This document shows positions 25,406 to 32,937 of a stretch of DNA of 64,000 bases, piece by piece. Every line of letters starts with the position of its first letter. The stretch's first letter is position 1. The position numbers were made by a program, and so were the translations under genes. Below the pieces are notes generated by a model. It was not told where the DNA came from and did no database searches. It saw only the letters and a program-made list of their open reading frames with translations. This DNA comes from Parabacteroides chinchillae (GTDB taxonomy: Bacteria > Bacteroidota > Bacteroidia > Bacteroidales > Tannerellaceae), in assembly GCF_900108035.1 (NCBI RefSeq), contig NZ_FNVS01000007.1:124001-188000 (forward strand), given 5' to 3'.

Positions 25406-26827
25406 TTAGATGAGATCTGTTCTTACGACTCTGAAACCGACGTTGGCATAGCCTTGGCCTCCGGAACGAACGACGTCTGATTTTTCGCTGCGGCAATCAT
25501 CGCGTTCCGAATCCCAGCTGCCGCCTTTGATGATATACTGTCCCTCAGCATCCGTTGAAATAGTCCATTCCCAGCAATTGCCCCAGAAGTCAATACCTCC
25601 GCAAGCACCGGTTGTCTGGCTGTAAGCATCTACCGCTGTCAGACCCGTCTCCACATGACCCGCATTCATCAAAACATCTTTGGGCATGTGTCCGGCACCT
25701 AAGATCCATTCTTCATCGGTCGGCAGACGGTAGCTGTGCGTCGGGTCATTCTGCGCCAGCCAATCGCAATAGGCTGTGGCTTCCTCTACGGTGACATTCA
25801 CCACCGGATAATTATCCTGTCCGTCTTCATATGTAAAGTCTGACTTGAATGCTGCATATTCCGCATTGGTAACGGGAGCATAACCGATGTAGGCATTGGG
25901 AGCGGAAGCCCCTCTCAGCACCATCCACGCATCATTCGGATTTTCATCATTTCGGGGGTCGATAAGACGCAGGAACTGCTGTTCGAGCCGGATGTCACGG
26001 TTATCTACCATCTCGTCCACAATCTCCTGCATTTCTTCCACCACATCCAAGGTGAGGGCTTCTCTTTCCAATTCGCGGAGCTTCGCTTTTTTACGGGCTA
26101 CCACTTTATCATAACGAACACCCATTTGATCCAGCAAAGCCTGCTTGTTTTCCTCTGTAGGGTTCTGCTGATATTGACGGAGAAGTGCCGTAGTCGTAGC
26201 ATCCAGTTCCGGTCGTTCTTCTTCTACAAGCGGCGCATCCGGGTCGTCAAACTCCAATTCACTTTCAATCAGGTCAGCGGGTGTGATGAATGAGCCCATT
26301 TCCACCGTTTGATGCACACCGAAATAATGTGCCACGAGGCCTTCCCGATAGATAGACAGGCGATAACCTCCATAAAGGTTGCAAGGCAAGGTAAAAATGG
26401 AGTAGTCTTTTCCGGGAGTCAATCCGTTTTCATCCGGGGCATTGAACACCAGGATGGAGTTGGCGTTTTCCACTTCCCCGGTCAACGCTTCCCCTGAATC
26501 TCCCCATTGAATGCCTGTTGTTCCGGCCAAGGCATAGCCGTCTACACTTTCCAACTCTATTCTAGTGATTCCAGACAGCGAGAAATTCAGTTTCAAGCCA
26601 CTGTAAATATTACTTACATCCTGCGAACTTGGTAGATTCAACGCAGTAACCCCATTTTCATCATATCCGTCGCTTCCAGCCACTTGTTCGGCAAGAACTG
26701 TCAAGGTTGGATTTCCGCTGCCGGATACTTCTCCCGGTTGGTCTGTAATCTCATCACTGTCACAAGAAGACATAGCTGTCGTCATGAAGAACGACAAACA
26801 AAATATGCCAAAAGCTTTTAATTTCAT
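25406..26827 (-). CDS. SUMF1-domain lipoprotein with fimbrillin-like N-domain, copy 1
   Basis: About 473 residues from MKLKAFGIFCLSFFMTTAMS, followed directly by SCDSDE: the signal peptide and Cys make it a probable lipoprotein, unlike its paralogue at 24033-25388. The three-part architecture is the same: a fimbrillin-like beta domain (IELESVDGYALAGTTG, GKDYSIFTLPCNLYGGYRLS), a helical linker (VARKKAKLRELEREALTLD), and a SUMF1-like domain (YRLPTDEEWILGAG, GNCWEWT, IKGGSWDSERDDCRSEKSD, GFRVVRTDLI). The spacer before the linker is acidic (DPDAPLVEEERPELD). The two genes are adjacent and 17 bp apart, a recent tandem duplication. The lipoprotein/soluble split suggests two different locations or partners. 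Confidence 0.85.
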   Translation of the reverse strand: MKLKAFGIFCLSFFMTTAMSSCDSDEITDQPGEVSGSGNPTLTVLAEQVAGSDGYDENGVTALNLPSSQDVSNIYSGLKLNFSLSGITRIELESVDGYALAGTTGIQWGDSGEALTGEVENANSILVFNAPDENGLTPGKDYSIFTLPCNLYGGYRLSIYREGLVAHYFGVHQTVEMGSFITPADLIESELEFDDPDAPLVEEERPELDATTTALLRQYQQNPTEENKQALLDQMGVRYDKVVARKKAKLRELEREALTLDVVEEMQEIVDEMVDNRDIRLEQQFLRLIDPRNDENPNDAWMVLRGASAPNAYIGYAPVTNAEYAAFKSDFTYEDGQDNYPVVNVTVEEATAYCDWLAQNDPTHSYRLPTDEEWILGAGHMPKDVLMNAGHVETGLTAVDAYSQTTGACGGIDFWGNCWEWTISTDAEGQYIIKGGSWDSERDDCRSEKSDVVRSGGQGYANVGFRVVRTDLI

Positions 26828-26839
26828 AATTTTCATTGT

Positions 26840-27283
26840 TTATTTACGTTTATCTTTATTTTGAGAACGTTGAAACAGCCGGTTCATCATTCTTCTTTCC
26901 AATACATATACTTTCTCTATTTGCGTGGGAGTCAGAAATTTGCTGTACTTCAAATAATACTTCTTACGTAGGTCAAGTATCTTCTGACTATGGGCAAACC
27001 TTTCGTTCATGGCTTGTTCAGCCTCTTTATCCGAAAGATGGGCTTTCTCTCTTTTCGGTCGGGGACCTAATGCCCAGATTTCTTTTTGGAACTGGCAGAA
27101 AGTTTCCACAAACTGCCGGGACGTTTTGTTATCCATCGCCATTTCATTAGCTATAAACTGAGCCTGTGTCTCGGCCAGTTGTTCACGGGTCATACGCTGC
27201 TGCTCACTCTTTTGGGCATACGTATTTACATGGAACACAATCATGACCAAGGCAAGTACAACTACTTTAGTGATATTCTTCAT
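26840..27283 (-). CDS. Second Spy/LTxxQ-like exported protein
   Basis: A 147-residue protein with a signal peptide (MKNITKVVVLALVMIVFHVN, mature from about AQKSE). The mature part is helical and basic: MTREQLAETQAQFIANEMAM near the N-terminus and KFLTPTQIEKVYVLERRMM near the C-terminus, the second containing the LTPTQ form of the LTxxQ motif. In many Bacteroidetes, such a protein follows an ECF sigma/anti-sigma pair, as here (12 bp after the anti-sigma gene), and probably senses or buffers an envelope stress. It is more divergent than the 23638 copy. The gene ends just before the lipoprotein SUMF1-domain gene. Confidence 0.7.
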   Translation of the reverse strand: MKNITKVVVLALVMIVFHVNTYAQKSEQQRMTREQLAETQAQFIANEMAMDNKTSRQFVETFCQFQKEIWALGPRPKREKAHLSDKEAEQAMNERFAHSQKILDLRKKYYLKYSKFLTPTQIEKVYVLERRMMNRLFQRSQNKDKRK

Positions 27284-27294
27284 TTCCTTTGTTA

Positions 27295-27624
27295 TTATTC
27301 GTTCATAAACAGATCATACTGATAAGTCGCAAACAGGTAATCCTGATCGCTGCTGCTCAGATTGGCAAAAGCCTTTTCCACATCTTCAAAACTATTACTT
27401 GAATCATGGGGTAATAAGTTGAAGACAACCAATAATGCAATACTTGCCGCCACAAGTCCTCCCGTCACAGAATACCAAAGGCGAAAGTTGCGTTTGGGCT
27501 TGGAAGGAAGTATCTCCAATTTTACAGTTTCCCATACATTGTTTTCCATATCATCCAAGAAACCGTCCGGCGCAGTATAAGGCAGCCGTTTACCTACGCG
27601 GTCGAAATCAAAATCTTCTTTCAT
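27295..27624 (-). CDS. Membrane anti-sigma-factor-like protein
   Basis: From MKEDFDFDRVGKRLPYTAPD it is about 109 residues with a single membrane segment at about 50-70 (WYSVTGGLVAASIALLVVFN). The N-terminal cytoplasmic part contains YTAPDGFLDDMENNVWE, typical of the short anti-sigma proteins that follow Bacteroidetes ECF sigma genes, and the C-terminal 35 residues would be periplasmic (SSDQDYLFATYQYDLFMNE). It begins 4 bp after the sigma gene. It should hold the sigma factor at the membrane until a periplasmic signal releases it. No zinc-finger (ZAS) motif is present. The start was moved from 27642 to avoid overlap with sigma. Confidence 0.78.
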   Translation of the reverse strand: MKEDFDFDRVGKRLPYTAPDGFLDDMENNVWETVKLEILPSKPKRNFRLWYSVTGGLVAASIALLVVFNLLPHDSSNSFEDVEKAFANLSSSDQDYLFATYQYDLFMNE

Positions 27625-27628
27625 ACAT

Positions 27629-28174
27629 CTAATTGTTAGCATTCATGTATTTGACAATCTTATCTTTGGCAATATGATAGCTGGACTTTACACCATCAGT
27701 TGTTGAACCGATAATTCCGGCAATCTCATCATATCCCAAATCATTATAGTATCGTAAGTTAAAAGCCAGCTGTTGCTTGGTAGGCAAGGATAAAATGGCT
27801 TTTTGCAACTTTACAGCTTCCAAATCATTGTAATCGACAAATTCATCAGCCATCAGATTGCTTAGCTCACTCGAAGAATCATCCAATGACACCCGTTCCT
27901 CTTTTTTATACCGATCCAACAGGCGCAAAGCTTCGTTGGTGGCAATACGGTATACCCAGGAACGTAAAGTGCATTCGCCTTTAAAATCGGATAATGACCT
28001 GAATACCCTTATAAAAGTTTCTTGCGTTGCATCCTGTGCATCTTCATGGGTTACAACCAACCTTCGGATATGCCAGTAAACCGCTTCCTTATATTTTGTC
28101 ATCAGATAGCGGAAACCTTTCTCCGGTTCCTTAGCCGTTAGCTCCACCAGTTCCTTGTCATCCTTTATGCTCAT
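27629..28174 (-). CDS. ECF RNA polymerase sigma factor
   Basis: About 181 residues from MSIKDDKELVELTAKEPEKG. Region 2 is seen as FRYLMTKYKEAVYWHIRRLV then EDAQDATQETFIRVFRSL (region 2.2-2.4), and region 4 as LPTKQQLAFNLRYYNDLGYD and EIAGIIGSTTDGVKSSYHIA. This is a standard ECF sigma-70 protein without region 1 or 3. The paired membrane anti-sigma gene follows immediately. The cluster of exported proteins downstream is probably its regulon, including autoregulation. The start at 28174 fits the family better than 28192; the gene overlaps the upstream small exported ORF by about 17 bp. Confidence 0.92.
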   Translation of the reverse strand: MSIKDDKELVELTAKEPEKGFRYLMTKYKEAVYWHIRRLVVTHEDAQDATQETFIRVFRSLSDFKGECTLRSWVYRIATNEALRLLDRYKKEERVSLDDSSSELSNLMADEFVDYNDLEAVKLQKAILSLPTKQQLAFNLRYYNDLGYDEIAGIIGSTTDGVKSSYHIAKDKIVKYMNANN

Positions 28175-28364
28175 AAACAGTCGGGGATTCACTTGCCATA
28201 TAGATGGAAGGTGTATTTAACTTAGTCATATCCGTAATCTGTGAGTTAATGACCATACAATGCCTGTGGTGATGGGGATGACGAGACTTGCGTACAGTCA
28301 CACAGGATTGCAGCAAAAACAAGACTGTCACTCCCAGCATCAGTAGTTTCCAAATCTTTTTCAT
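28158..28364 (-). CDS. Small exported lipoprotein-like protein
   Basis: 68 residues, MKKIWKLLMLGVTVLFLLQS followed by CVTVRKS: a signal peptide with a Cys at the lipobox position. The mature part has a His-rich stretch (RKSRHPHHHRHCMV), a possible metal site. The gene overlaps the sigma start and is preceded by another small exported protein 6 bp upstream, so all are likely cotranscribed. I recognise no family. The histidine cluster beside LTxxQ proteins is suggestive of metal or envelope stress, but that is inference. Confidence 0.62.
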   Translation of the reverse strand: MKKIWKLLMLGVTVLFLLQSCVTVRKSRHPHHHRHCMVINSQITDMTKLNTPSIYMASESPTVYEHKG

Positions 28365-28370
28365 ATCCTA

Positions 28371-28733
28371 TTATCTTTTGGTATATATTTTCTTTTTCCC
28401 TCTAATTACGAGTTGTATGGGATTTTTCTTATCCATGGCAAAAGCATCCAGTTCAGCTTCTGCCGCAGCTCTACTGAGTTGCGTCATCTTGGCATATTGT
28501 TTAATCGTCAGATATTTGTTCGTTTTCAAGTAAGCCATAGCCATTGCCAATCTTTCCTTTCGATTGAATCGGTTGCTGATATAATGGAGCATGTCCGATT
28601 TAACCACAACGGTAACAATCCGATTAGAAGGATAGTAACAATAGTGACGCCAATGTTGGGCGTTTACAGCTCCGCAAATCAACAACATCACCAAAATTAG
28701 CATTCCTACCTTTTCTTTTATAGTTGTATACAT
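28371..28733 (-). CDS. Small exported protein with helical tail
   Basis: A 120-residue protein whose hydrophobic N-terminus (GMLILVMLLICGAVNAQ) is a signal peptide. The mature part has a basic, helical C-terminal half: MLHYISNRFNRKERLAMAMA, KYLTIKQYAKMTQLSRAAAE and a tail ending VIRGKKKIYTKR. It is the first gene of the minus-strand cluster. The helical block could pass for a helix-turn-helix but the signal peptide argues for the periplasm. I do not recognise the family. No TAnnTTTG promoter lies upstream, consistent with transcription by the ECF sigma factor encoded two genes later. Confidence 0.62.
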   Translation of the reverse strand: MYTTIKEKVGMLILVMLLICGAVNAQHWRHYCYYPSNRIVTVVVKSDMLHYISNRFNRKERLAMAMAYLKTNKYLTIKQYAKMTQLSRAAAEAELDAFAMDKKNPIQLVIRGKKKIYTKR

Positions 28734-29462
28734 AGTTACTATTTTTTATTAGACAATTTTATCTTACATACCTTTTCATGAGCTCATTTAAATGGACGTT
28801 CTGTATAAAAGACCTTGCAGACGAATTAAAGTAAAATTGGATTAGCATTTTTTTTCTTGTTTTTTTAATTTCATAAAAGAGACAAGAAAAAATAATATAA
28901 AAAATGGACTTTTTGTCTGAAAGATAAAGTCCCACGAATAAGCTTGCGATTGTTTTTGTATATTTCTATATTTTGTTGGGATTCATAAAAGAAAAGGTGG
29001 CGTTTTTGGATAATTTGGGCGCTATTATCAACCATTTACGTAGGGATGATCGGTTTATCGACATTTAGTTTGCTGAAGATAAATGTATATCAGGTCGTAT
29101 ACTACATTATTTTCTCATCAGTATTTAAGATAGAAAAAATGTTTTCATAAAAAATTAGGCAACTTCGGAGCCTGATTAACAGAGGGTTTAGCGGCATACC
29201 TGCCGTTAAACCGTCCTGTTTTCGTTTAACGAAAACACAACTTGCTGTCCGCAGGAGCGGACCACGTTTATCCAATAATTATTGTGTATCAATCCATTGT
29301 ATGGCTATTCCCCTGTGGTTTGCGAGGCATTTCTATCAGGTACTTGCTGGTTGCTCTCCCTATAAAAGGACGGATATCTCTCCATAACCATGTGACTTAC
29401 GCCCATAATTCGGGAATAAGGAGACGAATATATGGAAAATCTGCCCTTTACATGCCCTATTG

Positions 29463-29673
29463 TCCATTAATGAATTGTTACTTCTACACATCTACAAATG
29501 GAGAGCGGCAGTGAGCCGTATATGTTTCATGGTTTTTCTTCATTATCTCCATTAATGGATTGATACTTCTACACTTCTGCAAATGGAGAAATGGACATGT
29601 AACCGTATATGCCTTATTGTTTTTTCATCGTCTCCATTAACGGATTGCTACTTATACACATCTGCAAATGGAG
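29463..29673 (+). repeat. 85-bp-period repeat array with internal inverted repeats
   Basis: Three related units start at about 29463, 29548 and 29633, exactly 85 bp apart; the third is partial. Each has the block CCATTAATGGATTG (with small changes), TACTTCTACACATCT and CAAATGGAGA, so that CTCCATT and AATGGAG form an inverted repeat bracketing about 28 nt. The linkers also match (ACCGTATATG or GCCGTATATG). Spacers differ by base substitutions, so this is an old array and not an assembly duplication. It is not a CRISPR: the repeated part is the whole 85 bp. Confidence 0.8.
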
Positions 29674-29688
29674 ATTTTAAGATATCTG

Positions 29689-29720
29689 TATCCGGAAGGG
29701 AGCACGCACCCTTCCGGATA
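29689..29720. repeat. Perfect 12-bp inverted repeat
   Basis: TATCCGGAAGGG and its complement flank an 8-nt loop (AGCACGCA). No T-run follows on either strand, so it is not a classical terminator; it lies 16 bp after the third 85-bp repeat unit and may belong to the same structure. Confidence 0.75.
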
Positions 29721-30484
29721 TCAAAATAAAGATATCCGGCTATATCGCAATTCTGTGATAGCATTATCCGGATAGCGTATCAACGGCTATATACAAATAT
29801 GGTTACGCTATAATTCATGCTTGTGATGGAGTGACTCTGCCCATCCGGTAACAGACCATGATGCCACGAGAAAAAGAGCGATAGCCACAGAGAAAAAACG
29901 GATGGCAGGAACCGTTACGGAATGACAGATTCCGACAAATAACCGAATGTAATCCGGCTGTTTGCTAATCAGGTAAATAGAAAGTCCGGTACATGCGAAT
30001 TCAGGCGATCATCCCGGATGGTAACCTGTCAAAGAGGTTTTTGAAACATTTGAAATACCGATAAACCAGGTATACGGGTGCTGTCATGCCATACCGCTGT
30101 TCCGATAATCATATATGGTTATCCGTGCATCCCGCTATATCCTTATTCCGATAGAAGGACGTATCGTTATCGTCGTATCTTCATGTCCGGTTATATGGCT
30201 ATACGCATATCCGGTGGTATATCATCTTTCCCATCCGCGTCTGTCATGGGTTGGATTCGGATATTTTGGATAAATATTTAACCTGAAGGTAATCGGCCTG
30301 ATAGTATAGGAACAAGAAGAAATCCGTAATCATGGCATTTACCCGGGTAGAGAAGCCACATCTTTTTATTGCCGGACTTCCGGCATGGTTTCATCCATGC
30401 GTGAAGAGGAATTTTTTCTTTCATCGCAACATTCTTTTCACATACCCAAAGGGGGTAGTGAATCCAGACCCGCTTCGGCTTTCT

Positions 30485-30760
30485 TTTTCCTTCCCATATG
30501 ACAAGAGCTGACTATCCATGACTATTCCTGCCTGTGTGCCGGTCGCGCTTGCCTCTCATGGTTCGAAAGAATACTGACGTGTGTCAAAAATCTGTCAACG
30601 TGTGGAGACAGATTATATGAGAGAAATTGTTATAACAAATCCTATAAATGACTGGATGGGTAGGACACCTACTTGCACCTTATACTAGGAAGGAGGTATA
30701 TTATAAGGACAAGGAGTTACGGACGAGTAGCGTGAAGCATTTGCCAGTCTCTTTTTGGAC
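30485..30760 (+). pseudogene. Decayed copy of the excisionase locus at 35255-35530
   Basis: Two blocks match the excisionase region near 35.3 kb. One is CCATATGACAAGAGCTGAC followed by TATCCATGACTATTCCTGCC (30496-30533), matching 35254-35296 with few changes. The other, about 30571-30700, aligns with 35409-35520: GTGGAGACAGATTATATGAG against GTGGACAGACTGTATGAG. Most differences are C-to-T and G-to-A transitions. The reading frame is destroyed. Both copies carry TGACTGG where intact relatives would read TGGCTGG, so the stop predates their divergence. Confidence 0.6.
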
Positions 30761-31519
30761 GGATGCAAAAAACATATATGTGTGACGCTGCATATCAGCA
30801 GCAAAAAAGCCACCGTTGCCGTATCACCAACTGGATGTCAAAGCTTGACTTCGAGCATTATCGATGGTCAGTCGACTCCGTAATCAAGAAACAGTATGAA
30901 TTGTTCTTGGGGAATAGTTTTGTCACTGGGGAACCGGAGACATCTGTACAGATGGGACGTATCATTTCGATAACCAGCCTTTAGAAGCCTTAACAAGAGC
31001 ATATCATTATGAAAGGGCGGAATATAGCTTTACTTTGTAGAGTGAAACAAAATGACTGTATATGAGAATTTAAAATATTGCGAAAACATTTAGGAATTCA
31101 ACCTAAAATCAGGAATGGAGATCTGCTACTAGGAATCGAACTACACATACAAGTAGCCAAATATCTTTGATTTATCAATTAAATTGACCATTTGTTAGAA
31201 TGAGCTACCGTACATCTTATCCTAGTAGACCTAATCCATACCTTCACGGAAGAAACCCACTTTCATGAAAATTCCACTCACAGATATTTCTAAATCAAAA
31301 TGGAACAACAAGATCGTACCATATTTCAGAAAACTCTTATCGTAAAATCGAAATTTTCCGACAGTCCGTGATTATTATCCATCAAGTCCATCTCTCCATT
31401 CATCCACTTAGTTTCGCATATTTACGAAACCGTAGCACGTCCTCTTAACTTTCAAATAAGATCTAAGTACGCCTGTCCAGACTTTTCTTAGCTTACGAAA
31501 CAAAGCATCAAATACTATA

Positions 31520-31798
31520 TTATAAAAGTTTTAAAACTCCTATAAGATATTCAAGACATGTGCTTATTTTTTGATGAGGATTTGTTGATATTCCAAAACT
31601 AGCAATAATTCTTAAATAGTTTAATAGTATAGAAGGATTATAATCCTTTGTTGTTAATTCAAGAATTTTTTGCGAATATGTAATCCAACTATCACAAATC
31701 GAGTTATCCAATTTGATATCTCCCATCTTAGATAATCCATCGTCTATAGTTTCCTTTATGTATTTAAAAGCTAAATCTCTATTATAAAAACCACTCAT
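31520..31798 (-). CDS. Small hypothetical protein of the tcmP operon
   Basis: A 92-residue protein, probably all-helical and cytoplasmic (NRDLAFKYIKETIDDGLSKM, DYNPSILLNYLRIIASFG). I recognise no family. Its start overlaps the stop of the membrane-protein gene by ATGA, so it is translationally coupled and is the last gene of the operon. There is no clear terminator after it in the following A+T-rich sequence. The coupling to a two-helix membrane protein suggests a complex with it. Confidence 0.65.
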   Translation of the reverse strand: MSGFYNRDLAFKYIKETIDDGLSKMGDIKLDNSICDSWITYSQKILELTTKDYNPSILLNYLRIIASFGISTNPHQKISTCLEYLIGVLKLL

Positions 31799-32181
31799 TG
31801 TTCGATATTTTTTGAAATATTTTCTAATTCTTTCTTTAATTCTTCAATATCTTTGTTTGGATTATTTAATAATTCGTCTGCTATTTCTTTAGAGGCTCTA
31901 GATACTTTTTGTGCGTGCCTAGTAAAGCGAATTCCAAATCCTTCAAAATTATCAAATAGGGGCAAAAGTAGTAAAACAATCCATACAATAAATATGAGAT
32001 TCTTACCATTGAACTTCTCAAAAAAAGTAAAAGAAACCAAATCTGAGAAATTATAAAAAACGTATATGCTTGTAGTTATTACAAGGATAATATACCAAAC
32101 CTTTTTAATCCAATTCAATTCAGAATCGAGTCTTTCTTGGTCTATAATAAAATTGTGTATTCTATTCCACCATTTACTCAT
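31795..32181 (-). CDS. Two-helix membrane protein with coiled-coil tail
   Basis: A 128-residue protein with two membrane segments, about residues 28-48 (VWYIILVITTSIYVFYNF) and 61-77 (NLIFIVWIVLLLLPLF), and a charged helical tail (about 88-128) ending NKDIEELKKELENISKNIEQ. No family is recognised. The N-terminal 25 residues are amphipathic and basic. It lies 6 bp after the DUF5131 gene and overlaps the small gene. A small two-helix membrane protein beside enzymatic genes is a common effector layout in phage-defence operons, where it would permeabilise the membrane; that role is inferred, not shown. Confidence 0.72.
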   Translation of the reverse strand: MSKWWNRIHNFIIDQERLDSELNWIKKVWYIILVITTSIYVFYNFSDLVSFTFFEKFNGKNLIFIVWIVLLLLPLFDNFEGFGIRFTRHAQKVSRASKEIADELLNNPNKDIEELKKELENISKNIEQ

Positions 32182-32187
32182 AGCACT

Positions 32188-32937
32188 CTATATTATAAGC
32201 TTTTTATTATTTTGTACAGGCATTTCCTGGATGATTATGCCATCCAATAATTTACCATTTGCTTTTTTGTTTCTCCTAATTCCGTCAATCCCCCAAGTTC
32301 CCCATTGCTTGAAGAAAAATGGAATATGATTAGTTTTAGCCTGCTCTTTAATATTCAGAACCCATTCTTCTTTCATAGGTCGAGCCTGAACACCACTTTC
32401 TCCTCCAACTATAATCCAATTTATTCCAGTAAGATTCATTGCACCTAAATCTTCTAACAAAGGCTCGCAAGAAATAAACTTTACTTCAGCACCTAAATCT
32501 CTGATATAATTCATTCTGTATTTTGTTTTTTTATTTTCTACTGTAACTCCAACCCATGCGTTTGATGGTATTGCTCGTTCCTTGAAATATAAATTCATAC
32601 GTTCAGCTCTTTTTGTTAAAATTTGATATATATGCTGAGGAGTATCTCGAATAACATTAAAGACGCTATCAATGAAGTCAAAAGGTATATCTTTATGAAA
32701 AAGATCACTCATCGAACATACAAAAACCATAGAGGGCTTTCTCCATTTTGTTGGTTCAAGTAAGTCATTAGGATGCAGAGTTACCTTAAAACCTTGACTG
32801 TATTTAGGATTATTCATTCCTCGTAAGCGGTTTGTCATAACATTGGCATAGCAATGCTTACACCCTTCGGAAATCTTGGTACATCCTGTAATAGGATTCC
32901 AAGTTTTATCAGTCCATTCTATTGATGTTGTTGCCAT
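32188..32937 (-). CDS. DUF5131 (phage Gp37/Gp68-type) radical-SAM-like protein
   Basis: From MATTSIEWTDKTWNPITGC it is 249 residues. The motif NPITGCTKISEGCKHCYA has Cys at 19, 26 and 29 (CX6CX2C), a candidate 4Fe-4S site; later blocks are VFVCSMSDLFHKDIPFDFID, YQILTKRAERM, WVGVTVENKK, KFISCEPLLEDLG, WIIVGGESGVQARPM and PFFFKQWGTWG. This is the Gp37/Gp68 family (DUF5131), the three-Cys-motif proteins for which TcmP is named. Their activity is not established; the motif suggests radical SAM or related chemistry. I use 32937, where ATG overlaps the tcmP stop as TAATG. Confidence 0.9.
   Translation of the reverse strand: MATTSIEWTDKTWNPITGCTKISEGCKHCYANVMTNRLRGMNNPKYSQGFKVTLHPNDLLEPTKWRKPSMVFVCSMSDLFHKDIPFDFIDSVFNVIRDTPQHIYQILTKRAERMNLYFKERAIPSNAWVGVTVENKKTKYRMNYIRDLGAEVKFISCEPLLEDLGAMNLTGINWIIVGGESGVQARPMKEEWVLNIKEQAKTNHIPFFFKQWGTWGIDGIRRNKKANGKLLDGIIIQEMPVQNNKKLII

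Larger units (their letters stand above)
28734..31519. other. 2.8-kb gene-poor accessory region
   Basis: No convincing intact gene occurs here on either strand; the longer ORFs (29242-29514, 30763-30984) have no family character. It holds a near-palindrome at 29185-29212 (12-bp arms, one mismatch), a 9-bp hairpin at 29218-29236, the 85-bp-period array, a 12-bp hairpin at 29689-29720, scattered TATCCGG-like motifs between 29690 and 30250, and a decayed excisionase locus at about 30485-30760. From about 31000 to 31519 I see only A+T-rich sequence. It looks like the eroded end of an integrated element. Confidence 0.6.

Noticed and set aside
24033-26827. Formylglycine-generating (sulfatase-maturing) enzymes
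   Set aside because: The FGE active-site Cys pair is missing and no sulfatase is nearby; only the general SUMF1 fold is supported.
29242-29514. 90-codon frame ending in the repeat array
   Set aside because: It runs into the 85-bp repeats, has no recognisable motif and lacks start signals.
29463-29673. CRISPR array
   Set aside because: Only three units, the repeat spans the whole 85-bp period with no distinct variable spacers, and no cas genes are near.
30763-30984. 73-codon frame in the gene-poor region
   Set aside because: No domain character, and it follows directly on decayed excisionase sequence; probably pseudogene residue.
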